Notes under the pieces: model-generated
Seen by the model: the letters and a program-made list of their open reading frames with translations, nothing else
Databases searched by the model: none
Told to the model about the DNA's origin: nothing
Position numbers and translations under genes: made by a program
Assembly: GCA_001579985.1 (NCBI GenBank)
Contig: LRSR01007032.1
Location: 1-36,196, forward strand
Direction: 5' to 3'
DNA: 36,196 nt
Origin: Hypsibius dujardini
Taxonomy: Eukaryota; Tardigrada; Eutardigrada; Parachela; Hypsibiidae
Part shown: positions 10,252-20,521 of the stretch, one piece after another
How the letters are laid out: the number at the start of each line of letters is the position of its first letter
How positions within the stretch are numbered: the first letter of the stretch is position 1

Positions 10252-11037
10252 TTCGTTGCTACTTGTTTGCTTCTCTGTCTGCCTGTTTTTCCTGTTTGTC
10301 TGTCTGGCTACCAAGTTTCCCCGTGACAATACTGGATATCTGCACTCACGTTTTGACTGTAGCGTCAGTTCATGTCTGCATGCTTGCCGTATCTGCACGG
10401 TACTCGTATTATCAGGATAAATATGATGGGATAGGATCAGCTCTATCGTACTCTTACTGTATAAGCTTGCCCTCTTTTTTCGTGGTAAAATTCCCACATG
10501 ATTTTGATTCAGATGGTTAAGAGAGGTGGTTGGATCATCCGCTGTCTCGGAGGATGTCTTTATTGAGAACGGCGCCGCCACGCTGGACGCCATCTTCAAG
10601 CTGCGCCGAGAAGTACGAAGCTAAAGCAGCTGACAGTTAATTCGATTGCTTTGATGTCTTAAGTCATCAGTTTTGGAATAGAACGCAAAACCACTTGAGC
10701 TTTAATATTATACGGTCAAGAAGAAATCTGTTTTTAGCTTTGGTAAAACTTGAGTGCAAATTGAATAAACTTTCAACTGCCTGGACTTCAAAAGACTTCC
10801 GGTTTTTTAATTTAGCTGAATAAAATGGCAAGTTTTTTTTAAGTTGGATGATTTTTGTAGGAATTGGAGACTATTATGGGAGGGGAATTTGTGGAGGAAA
10901 CGGTTGAGAAGTATTGGTATCACGTCAAACAACGGCAGCGCCCGTTGCCGCCGCCCCGCATTCCCAAAACGGAATCTCAGGCCGTCCCCGACGCTCTAGG
11001 ACGCCTTCCCTCCATTCGTCCGCGTCGTCACCTCTAA
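5644..11037 (+). CDS. p53-like: Divergent p53/p63/p73-family transcription factor (about 12 exons)
   Basis: Exons: 5644-5886, 6850-6929, 7383-7650, 7914-8208, 8293-8382, 8563-8677, 8787-8833, 8934-9077, 9217-9472, 9837-9945, 10526-10612, 10861-11037. All phases agree and give 636 residues. The exon 3 donor (7650) and the exon 10/11 junction are uncertain; another exon 10 donor exists at 9976. Residues about 198-390 form a p53 DNA-binding domain. Zinc ligands are C289-V-K-H292 (human C176/H179) and C344-LNS-C348 (human C238/C242). INVRGCACPDRD matches human FEVRVCACPGRD, so R273, C275, C277 and R280 are kept. Human R175, R248, R249 and R282 are not kept, and loop L3 is about 3 residues shorter. 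Residues 53-65 (SWDMLKYLENMF) resemble a TAp63/p73 activation helix. A basic stretch near residue 415 (GHKRKKS) could be a nuclear localisation signal. Residues 558-583 look like the tetramerisation fold. Expected role: nuclear DNA-binding regulator of genotoxic stress or germline quality control. Confidence 0.85.
5930..6130. repeat. TTGATT-rich tract in p53-gene intron 1
   Basis: Scattered TTGATTGATT, CTTGATTTGATT and GATTGATTG units after exon 1. The same motif recurs at 25115-25220 and 30480-30510, inside MITEs. Confidence 0.6.
7760..7861. repeat. (CAGA)n/(TAGA)n microsatellite in p53-gene intron 3
   Basis: About 13 perfect CAGA units followed by TAGA/CAGA mixtures, ending about 50 bp before the acceptor at 7913. 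Confidence 0.95.
8398..8516. repeat. Degenerate CAGA tract in p53-gene intron 5
   Basis: Interrupted GACAGACAGG, GCAGATAG and ACAGACGGGCAGATAGACAG units fill most of the 180-bp intron between exons 5 and 6. Confidence 0.8.
9485..9760. repeat. Degenerate TCTG/CTGT tract in p53-gene intron 9
   Basis: Interrupted TGTCTGT, TGCCTGTC and GTCTGCC units across the intron, in the opposite orientation to the array of intron 3. A smaller tract of the same kind lies at 9095-9172 in intron 8. Confidence 0.8.
10153..10252. repeat. (TCTG)n microsatellite in p53-gene intron 10
   Basis: About 12 perfect TCTG units at about 10203-10252, preceded by interrupted units. The whole region 9977-10320 is TCTG-rich. 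Confidence 0.95.
10764..10824 (+). promoter_or_regulatory. Two AATAAA signals in the last p53-gene intron
   Basis: AATAAA at 10764-10769 and 10819-10824, in the intron between exons 11 and 12. If the exon 11 donor is not used, the frame ends at once (GTACGAAGCTAA adds Val-Arg-Ser and a stop). A shorter transcript ending here would therefore be possible. Inference from sequence only. Confidence 0.3.
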
Positions 11038-12232
11038 AGCAGGCGCAGTCTCATTTTAGTCGCAGCTCCTTTCTCGCCGTCCCTCATTAGTTCCTCACTG
11101 CTGAAAGTGTTTATTTTTGTACGTATCATCATGCGTGTTGTTCTTACGCCTCTGAAAATGCTGTCGGTCAGTGGATCATTTCTTATTCTCTTCTCACGGA
11201 CATTTTTCCACTGGACTTTTCTTTTTATTATTCCGGTCGCGAATTGCAAATTGATCCTTTTAGTCCAAGTTGCCGTTTAGTTGTTTTATTCGCTGACATC
11301 GTCCGCCATGTCAATTGTGTTTTTTCTCTCGGTCACATTTTTCGCTCTATATTCCTTAGCATTTTATCCTATTTTAGTGAGCTGTTACAGCAACTATGAA
11401 AGTAAATTTGCTTTCCGAAGAACATGATCCTTATGTAATACTATTTAATTTAATTTATTATAATTAATATAATTGAAACATTTAACAAAGCAATTAATGA
11501 CTCGTTTACTGTTATTTTAACTTCGAATAAGTAATTGTTTCTTAAATGTTTTCAGTCTAAACTAAATATTACTTAACAAGAAAGCTAATTGGTTTTGTAG
11601 CAACTGACAATTTCGAGTATGGGTTGAGGTAAAATTCGCTCACTAACTTTAGTAATTTAGAAATATTTACCTTTAAGTTTTAGTTTAGCTCTTGTACTAA
11701 TTACTAATTTACCCACTGCCTATTAAATTAATATGGAAATTTTTAACGAAATCACTCAAGGCAGTGTTATTTATTGAGTATGTAAAGTATTATTTAATTA
11801 AAAAGCTTGATTTTTAAATACACCGGCTCATGAAAAGAATTAGTAATCATTAGGATAGCTCACCTAGGCATGTGTTTACGGAAGAAAATTGTGACCTTCA
11901 CCTGACCTCAGTTCCTTCTTTTTGCCACGTAAATCGATTGAGAAAGTAAAAGATGTAATAACAAGTAAACTTTTTGAACTCTTCTCACACGAGCCTGCGA
12001 TCATTCAACCCTACAAGTACCTGAATTTGTATTATGGTACATCGCATAGTACTGGTATATACGTAGCGTACTTTTGGGTGTGAAGAAGAATGCTTGAGGG
12101 CATTTTAGCAGCACACATGATAACAGCCCGGCAAACCTCTCTACATCTTAATCAAAATACCACGACTGCAGTTGCATCTTCAGTAAACTTTGTTGGAGAA
12201 TATCCGTATCAGAAAGATCCACCTGCCCGAAG
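11038..12232. other. Intergenic region, p53-family gene to dermatopontin-like gene
   Basis: A/T-rich 3' flank (11390-11830) without long reading frames. From about 11840 the composition is more balanced and may hold the promoter of the downstream gene. No repeat or RNA gene recognised. Confidence 0.5.
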
Positions 12233-14725
12233 ATGATTCTGAGGATTACATTTGGTCGTGACAGCAACCGACTGTTTTCTCTTGTCTTCCTTCCCATTAG
12301 CCTTTTTGTCTTACCTGTTTCCGGCTACTACAAGATTTATTCATGCTACGGTGAGCTGTATACACAGTACACAACCGGTGTTAATCCTTGATGTGTGCTT
12401 AAACATTGCAGGATGACTGCGGTTCTAGTGTAGTAGCCTTGCTTGCTAGCCTACACGTCTCTGGATAACGTGCAAGTAATTTAAAATGATTGCTTCATTT
12501 CATATGTGTATGTTATAGGCGTGGGAGCCTGTGAAATTACCATCCACACCGGAGGTATACCGGACGACATCCATCGGTGGGCCGTCGAATGTCACGACGG
12601 TAAGGAAAAATTGTTTGTGGTCGAGCTGGGACTTAAGGCGAAATTAGTGGATGTTCGGTTTGGCCGCTTTACGACTGATCACACGTACGTGCCACAACAG
12701 AATTTGCACGAGTTTCACCACTGGCATAAGTTTACGCTACAGCTACATTACCCCTCCCTTGTATTGATAAGGGTCCAATAGCATCCCGGTTATTTTATCC
12801 GTTCCTGAATACATCCGTCTGTCCGTCAGTCTGCCCGTTATCAGACAGACGGACAGCGGACGGACAACGGACGGCCGAGACGATACTGGGGCCCCTGGTG
12901 ATGTATTCAGGGAGGGGCAATATAGTCGGGATTCTACTTGACCCCATAAGGGGGGATAAATAACCACTCCAATAAATTTAAGGGTGTTATATATATATAT
13001 TATGGCCGAGGACCGAAATATCTTGCCAACCCCGCCACGCACCAAGACAAATCTACTTTGGAAACGCAACAAAAATATCCTTTTTTTTAAAGTACATTTT
13101 TAATGCAACCCCAAATGATTATAGTGCATATGATCTTTTACTGTAACTGGACTACTGTACCAGATTACTTTATCCTTGGAATAATCAACTTTTAGGTGAA
13201 GCCATGACTGGACTGGATGGAGTTGGAGGCTTCGGAAGTGCGTGCTTGTAGTACCCAATTGAACTTGACACTAACGAACAGTTTTCTGTGATTACTTACG
13301 TGAACTTTTCTGGTGGTAGCGGCTTGGTGTAAGTTTATGTTCCCCAAGAAGAAGCCGTCCTTTGGAATATATCCATACTACGAGTACTGCAATGTGAGGT
13401 GGGTGACCATATAGCATCCGCATATCCATTATTTTTATTGGACTTTTTCCTACCGAATCTTCTTGTAAACGTTCTTTCTTTCACTAGAGATGTTTCCATA
13501 ATGAAGGAGTATTACTGCTACGACAGATTTTACCCCTACGACACCTACGACACTTTTGTCACCGGTACCAAAAATGTCTATCTGTTCTTTCGTACACAGC
13601 TACGGCAACTTGAGATAAATTGAGAATGTTGCTTCCTCAGCCCACACCTACACCCACTGGCCCACACTATGTTATGCCTATGATTGGGCGCGCATAAATG
13701 GGTGTGGGCTGATGAAGTAACTTGACCATGGCTGTAAAGCGCCTGCTTGCTACTGACTTTACCATCTTTATCCGTTGAATTGCAGCATACGATTCTACGG
13801 ACGTTTATAAATGCTGTGAGTAACGCCTTTAACCGTGTCTACTACTCTTTCCCCTCCCCCCCCCCAACATGTGCCCCTGACGACTGGCCGAACTTTTGTT
13901 CGCTTTTCAGGCAAGCTTCCACATGGCTATCATCTTGATTATTCACGTTGTGAATACAAGTACAGTCACGATAGGTATGCCACGCGAAATTCCTGTTTTG
14001 CGCTGAGAAGTCGGACAGAATGATCGCAATATATCACGGGGATCCTAATTTTTAGATGGGGTGAGCCCTACGATGAGAACACCATGTGGCCCACAAGATG
14101 TGATCGGGATTACCTCTTAACTGGTATGCTTAATTGAGTAGGCTTTCTTAACTCCCCAATCTCACAATTCATTGGGTTGCACATAAGCGAGTACATAATT
14201 TCGCTTTTCTGTATTATATCGGCAATTGTTTTGGAAAAGGATTCCGATTGAATTGCTGCAGATTTTGTTTTTAATAATATACTATTTGAACACAGATAAA
14301 TAAGCCAGCATTTGTACGAGATAAAGACATTTTTCTGCAATACCACGTTACTGTACTCAAAAAGAGTCGAAATGAAAGCATAATATGAGTCCAGTTTTTT
14401 TTCGAAGAATTTTAGTTTCCATTGGGTGCCAGTTTAGTTATTTTTGGCTTTATTATAGGAATCGGTAAAGCCATGAATCCATGGACGGAAGCTATGAACT
14501 ACGTGTGGAGTCAGGTTGGCATTCTGTAACTGGCAGTTTCTTTTAAAGAAGCAGTACAACTCATTATCGGTTTTTGTTTGCTTGATAAAGTGCTGTCCGG
14601 TCTTTTACGATCCCGCTTATATTCCGCTGTTTGTCCGCGCCAACGAGACGCTGCACCAAGAACAAGCCGGGGAGGCACACCAAACCTACTATACGCCAAC
14701 AGCAAATTCACAGAACTATGGCTAG
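12233..14725 (+). CDS. Secreted Cys/Tyr-rich protein, dermatopontin-like C-terminal part (10 exons)
   Basis: Exons: 12233-12350, 12519-12599, 13196-13237, 13320-13398, 13488-13564, 13786-13815, 13911-13974, 14056-14123, 14459-14514, 14591-14725. Every junction has GT...AG with matching phase and the sum is exactly 249 codons plus stop, which makes the chain convincing. The N terminus is a signal peptide: a hydrophobic stretch FSLVFLPISLFVLPVSG, then YYKIYSCYG. The mature part is rich in Cys, Tyr and Trp. Exons 8-10 read W-G-E-P-Y ... C-x4-LLTGIG ... N-x3-E-x3-Y-V-W-S-Q-CC. This follows the dermatopontin pattern, in which a Trp-containing start, a C-x4-hhxG segment, an acidic pair and a final aromatic-x-x-CC recur. 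An earlier, weaker unit is WAVECHDGEAMTGLDG in exons 2-3. Probable extracellular-matrix, cuticle or haemolymph protein. The family assignment is inference; the gene structure is secure. Confidence 0.72.
12737..12968. repeat. Foldback repeat with GGAC/TCCG-rich centre in an intron
   Basis: Lies in intron 2 of the dermatopontin-like gene. The left part (ACCCCTCCCTT, TAGCATCCCGGTTATTTTAT, CTGAATACATC) is inverted at about 12900-12968 (GATGTATTCAGGGAGGGG, CGGGATTCTA, AAGGGGGGAT). The centre (12812-12880) is made of GGACGGACA-type units. The same vocabulary (GGACGAACGGAC units, GGGAGGGGCAAAATA, GTGATGCATACA) is found at the window start, so both belong to one dispersed family. Confidence 0.65.
13633..13717. 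repeat. Small hairpin in dermatopontin-like gene intron 5
   Basis: CTTCCTCAGCCCACAC on the left and GTGTGGGCTGATGAAG on the right are near-perfect inverted copies about 50 bp apart, with CACCCA/TGGGTG extending the stem. It resembles a tiny MITE. Confidence 0.55.
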
Positions 14726-16229
14726 GAATAAGAAACTTATTTATGCTATACTCTGACACTTTGTCCTCCAGCAAATGTTTAGCTTGACTCAAGGAAAACA
14801 TAATTCACAAGTCAATTAAATTAGCTTGCCCAATATCTCCCGGCATCTAAAGGCAATTTTATGAGAACTTATGAGTTAGACGCATCGCACTGCTGGATTT
14901 GCCAGTGAGAAGTGCGCGACTTCTAAATGTTTCAATTTAGAACCGAGAGTCGCACTGCCTTCGCTCGGGATGATTTTGGTACTCTCATATTTGGCATCTT
15001 GGGCCAAAGAGAATTATGAAGCATAGTTTTGAATAGTGTTCTTCGCTTCGCGTTGCATATAGCTTCTCCTTGCGCTGCATGCTCGCGACCAGTTTGGTAT
15101 CAGTCTGCTCCTAAGGTGTTAGGCTGTCACACAAATTAAATTAGGTTGAAACTAAAACGTGCGAAATGACAAACTGAATCGGAAAGAATGGGATTGGAGA
15201 TAGGAAGATTTATGAAAATTTGAGGAGTCATCAAGATTGGAGGCTTCATAAAAAACCACCAATGTGATCGAGTTGAGCTTGTGGCTAAAGTAGCCTAATA
15301 TCAGGTCTTAACAAAAGCTGTTTCACATTTTTTACAAGAAGCGTGTCGCGCAAGAGCGCTTTATTGGAGTTTCGCGCGAATAAAGAATAGTATTCTGTAC
15401 TGCGCTGGGCCACGAACTGTTTTAACCGAAGTCCACAAAATATTACACAGCAAGGCCGAAACGAGTTTAGGACGTACCTATGAGCACACATTTTGTAGCC
15501 CATAGATGTAGAAAGAAACTGGAGTTTAAATTTTTTCTTTAATGTGTATAGTGGGCGTGGCAAAATTTATCTCAGAAGCATTCCTGAACCCGATAAGTCA
15601 AATTCAGACTACGCTTTCGATGGCTCGCGATTAGTGGGAATAATATTTTGAAAAACGGAAACACATTTTATAATAATTATTAATTAGAAAAATAGCTTTT
15701 GATACGTCCTGAAGAGCCCATTGATAGTGCTGGAACCCGGTGGCTGTACATATATATTTATATACTGCATGTGATACTGACTAGTATTGTAACTAGAGGA
15801 ATTCCCCAGTGTAATACCATCCTTGTTGGTTGGATACGATTTCAAAACCGGGCCAAAGTCGAACCCTGACGGGTTGGAACCGCGGAGCCGCCCGAAGAGC
15901 TAATTAATGATTTACAGTTGTTCAATGTCGCCCAGTGCTAAGGCACATATCAACACGACAACAAGTGATTCTTGCGAAGGATGCCTTCTCAACAGACATC
16001 GCTTCATCAAAGTCCAACACACCAAACAAATACACTTTCGCGTCACGGCAACAGTCAAACAATATCCTTGCAATCTGCAACGAGAAAGAGTCCTTCCTGT
16101 TTCCACACAGTTCCTCTCTGCTTCCTCTCATCACCGGCAATTCATTCTGTTTGCTGCCCGGATATTGTTCCAGCTTTCAAGTCCTTTTCTTAAACCGAAA
16201 AGGTCGCTCAACCTCCAAGCATTTCAACG
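14726..16229. other. Intergenic region, dermatopontin-like gene to bHLH gene
   Basis: Reading frames here are short and overlap on both strands without matching splice partners. No repeat family, RNA gene or promoter element stands out. Confidence 0.5.
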
Positions 16230-18770
16230 ATGACCGCAACGGTTGAGTCCTTGGACGATGGCTCTGGTCAAAGCACTGATCAGGTCGTCATCCCTTTTGT
16301 CGTCGAAACTGACGCGATAGTAGACACGAAGGCAACAGCAGCGGACTGGTCGCCTGCTGCTGCTTCCGGCTCCTCGTTGTCGGGGAAGCGACGGAGCTGC
16401 AAGAAGAAGACGAGCTACTCGCCCAGCTCCCAATACCACAAACCACACATCGTTTTTGACCGCTACCGTCGGTGAGTTCTCTCTCTCTCTGTTTCATTCA
16501 AAAAATTCACCTTCAGATTTGAGGAATGCGGAAGCAAAGCTAATCTTCGCTGCAATATATGTTGCATGCATTTCTGTTAGCCCATTCCTTTGACAGGTCA
16601 CGTGTTAGTCGAGCAGTCGCGGAAATCGCCTCACGTCTTCCCATGCCTCACGTCAAACAGGATAAAGCAACGTCAGTATCCCGGGTTATCATTCCCTCGC
16701 TTTGATTTCTTTGCGAGCAAAATAAAATGTATAGTTCGGTACTGTGAGACATTTTTATGCAAACGGCCATATATGCGTGGCGAAATCGGGGGCAGGGGCG
16801 TGAAAAGGTATAAAAAGGCAATAGAAAATTGCTGGAAGGGAGCTGAACATTTATCCATAAATACGCAAAACGTACAGGTTCGTTTTCTAGGAAAATAGAT
16901 CTCACTTTTAGATGCAATCAATCCGATTGAAGCAAAACTGGATGCTCTAGTTTTGCAGTAATACTATTATTACTATAAATTTGTTTTAATGTTCGGTACT
17001 TCATATTCCATTGGACAGTTTTCAGAATTCATGTTGTTAAAAAAAATTGATCTACCTCAACAAAAATATTTTCCTATCCTATGAGTTATTTAAATGAAAT
17101 AATAAAATGTGTTATTATTAAGAATCCCGTGCATTTTTTTTGGCATAAAATCCAGAAAACACAATGTACAGGGAAGGCTCCGGGCTTTCCGGACAGTTTG
17201 AAGCATACATAATATTCGATATATTTGTTTCGTAGGGTTCTTGAGGCGGCTGTTCACTTCTTGGAGTACTTTCACGGCAACGTACACAACGTGGAGCAGT
17301 TCAATGCAGAGTACACCAACCATCTCAACACCGGACAGCCAGTCGTAGCACCCTCGTTCGGAGCGGATGGTTGCTGTGAGGTGGCCCTACCCGTTGTTGT
17401 TCCTGCGCACAACGGCGAGAATGATGATACGCCGATGGACCTCTCTATCAAGTCACTCAAGCGGAAAAAATCCACGACCAGCGTAGTGGTCAAACGGCCA
17501 GCTGCAAAAAGTGAGTTTTCTTGTTTGTGCCAGTATATTAATTGGTCGCCCGATTGTTCATTACTTTTTGGTCTCATTATTAAATGAAAGCAATAAAAAC
17601 ATAAAATTCAGTAATTATCGATTGGGTTTTGAATGAGACTATCTATATATGTTCAAAGCAAAACGTTGACCTGATTTTCGACGAAATCGTTCTGGGTATA
17701 ACAAAGTAACGGCAAGTGAGGTCTATGCTCACACCCTTTTTTTCCGAAACCCCTTAACAAAATTTGAATGGCCGAGTAGGGTTGGCAAAACTAAAGCAGA
17801 GCAAAATCCTGTTATTTAATTGACTAAAACTAGCTAAACTAAAAGTTTAAATTTAAAACTAAAACACATATAGTTACTTAACTAGCTTCCATTAAAACTA
17901 AAGAATATAAACTACAAGTTTTAATTACACACAAAATTGACTGAAGAATTAATTAATCGACTGTTTGCTTTTGAAATTCTCTAAAGGAATCATGACTTGG
18001 TATATTGTGAAACAAGCTATACTAGTCGCTCATTATGGTTATGTTGAGTTTTTTTAAAAACATCATTTTGAGTTAAAAACGTTTGGTTTTTCTGTAAAAA
18101 AGGGGTAGCCATAGAAAAATGTTGTATCCAATCTTTGGCGAAAAAGATTGTGGGCGTATCAATTGCTAATTCAAAAGTTTGTACTGAATTTCCAGCATCT
18201 CCTTTACGATAAGAAAATAAACACGTCCAAAATAGGAGACAATATTGTCTTCAGAATTACGAGCACAAGTTTGTTGCATTTGACTTTGATGATGACGTGT
18301 GTTGCTGTAAACTATTCAGGTAGGCAAGGAATTTGTATGTCAGGCAAAAGGGGCATTCCAGTGATTGTGGTTGTTGCAGCAGCTGAAATAGCGGACAGTT
18401 CCCTGCCACAGCCTTCTTCCCACGAGAGATTGGAGAACCCAGCTCCTCCTCCGCTATCAATCGTGGTTATGCACGAGAACCGTTATCAGCAATGACAGTC
18501 GGCGAGCCATCCGTCGGCAGCGGCACGTCAACTACAATGATGGCGGACGTTGGTAACCGTAGTTGCTCCGACTGTCCTCTCGATCTCACCTGGGAACATT
18601 TTCAAACGTCAAATTCAGAATCCCGAGTCAGGACGGTCAAACTTACGCAAGATTATACCGCTACGGCCTGCCTGAAGTATTTTTGCAAAAACAATGTTTC
18701 GCAAGATGTCCTGACACCGGAAAAGCCAACATACGTAATGCACAAACGTCAGTGCAACTACGTATGTTAA
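16230..18770 (+). CDS. bHLH transcription factor, HES/Hairy-like, with CtBP-type motifs (4 exons)
   Basis: Exons: 16230-16471, 16597-16671, 17236-17510, 18412-18770. Phases match throughout and give 316 residues. The bHLH domain is only visible after splicing. Basic region and helix 1: VFDRYRRSRVSRAVAEIASR (residues 75-94). Short loop: LPMPHVKQD. Helix 2: KATVLEAAVHFLEYF (104-118). VFDRYRRSRV aligns position by position with the IMEKRRRARI of HES proteins, and helix 2 with KADILEMTVKHLRNL. The loop is shorter than in HES; LPMPH recalls the LPLPH of HIF/SIM bHLH-PAS proteins, but no PAS domain follows. PMDLSIK (172-178) and PLDLT (253-257) fit the PxDLS CtBP-binding consensus. No WRPW Groucho motif ends the protein. 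A Lys/Arg patch (GKRRSCKKK, 52-60) could be nuclear targeting. Likely role: transcriptional repressor. The extreme C terminus (after residue about 270) is less certain, because the paralogous copy diverges there. Confidence 0.7.
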
Positions 18771-20521
18771 CAATATTTCGTAAGAAGATATCCGACATAC
18801 TAAGGAAGGAAAGGTGGCTGCACGTGTCACTTCATTTAGACGGCATATTCTCACAAGCGGTTATCGGATTGGATACAAACCTGCACTAGTATGATCAAAG
18901 TCTAGCAGTTTGATAGTCTCTTTCCGAAGCTTGTGGCGAGACATGTGATGTCAAATAGTGGAATCTTGGAATCGTGGATAGCTCCCCATGAGTTTTGAAG
19001 TACCAGACCATTATGCAAAAAATGATGAAAACTCCCACAAAAGGAGAATAGTTGATAAGACGGAAAGCTTGAAACATTTAAAATTTTGGCAATACATGTT
19101 TTCACCAGTACAAAAAAAATATCCAAACGATTTTACCAAATTAGTTTCATGCTACGGATAAACTTGCAAGTTCTACATTTTTTTGTTTAAGAAAACAAAC
19201 CCTAGTCTATTCCGCAATCTTCAAAACTTAATAATATCAGTATGAATTTTGAGCTGAAATTCCGGGCTGCCGCATTTTGACCCGAATAAAATTGAGTAAG
19301 GGAAAAAAGTTTATGAAATTTAATGGTCTATCTCAATGGATTTATATTATGTCAAATGTGGATAGACAGTAAGCATCAACGTCACAGACTGTTGCGGTCT
19401 AAAACCATATGGCCTCGAAACAACGATGTCAGAATTTGTTTAATATAATTTGATGGCATACATGGAAAGACTGCTACTCTTTTAAGTCTTTAAAAATGTT
19501 TAGATTCTATTAATTTGGTAAGATGCATGCAATTTTTTTTCGAAAATAAGACAACGATCTTTTTCCAACAGTTTCCAATACCGTAACAGCGCCCCAAATA
19601 CCACCATGGAACTATTTTTATTTTTAAAAAAAGTTAAAACATTTTCGCTGCCTTTTTTTTGACGAAAAATATACTACACCAGCATGAAATTTACAAAATT
19701 AACTCAAACAATCTGGCTCAAAGATTTTATTCCGCTATAGAATTGGTGTCTCTTTTAAGATCCAACATTTCGAACAATAAATTTCGTAGACTTTCGTAGA
19801 CTCTTTTCTGTGAATTAATTTTGTAAAATTTTCAGAAAGCTCCTTCTACTGTACATCCGTTATTTTTCATCAGTATGCGAGGTCGCTCCAGCAACGGCGT
19901 TTGTTCCATTGGTGAGACCGGCTTTTCTATTTATGATCACGCCATCACATGACTCATATTATTTTGCAGAAAAAATTCAGGCAGGCCGTAACAATTATTT
20001 TATCTTATCTTATCTTGATTGGCATTAGCAACCCTGAGCAGCATTCGTTAGAGGAAATTAACCGTCGTACAATTTATCGTGTGAGTGTCAAGATAATCAA
20101 ACTGACAAACGAATTGTTATTCCGCATGCTCATTATGGTCTTTCGTTACTTCTAGTCAGTACCACAGGCATTCCAGTAAAACTTGCGAAAATACGTCAGC
20201 CGAAAGCTTAGCAGAACATATAACTTCGGCTTGCTGAAATACTCATCGAACATTACACCGGTTTGGACTTTTTTGTGTGTTAATATTTTTTACGGCTTCT
20301 CGCTCTAGCTAACTAAAGTCTCTACAGATTCGACCAGTTAACTAATCTTAGAGTGCGTATGACCAACGCATCCGTTTGAAGACTGAGCTGCAGTCGTTAC
20401 TTTCTGCCTTGTTTAAAGAGTGTTTAAAAAGCTGGACATCATCTTCTTTACCAGTGAAACATTTTCCGAGTGAAAAACATTTTCGGATCCATCTGCCTGC
20501 CAGCTAAAAGATCGCGCAAGA
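18771..20521. other. Intergenic region, bHLH gene to tectonin-like gene
   Basis: A/T-rich, homopolymer-rich sequence without a plausible exon chain. A signal-peptide exon for the tectonin-like gene starts at its right end, at 20522. Confidence 0.5.

Noticed and set aside
15831-15900. GC-rich stretch with GTCGAACCCTGAC considered as a tRNA-like T arm
   Set aside because: No acceptor stem or anticodon arm at proper spacing could be folded around it.
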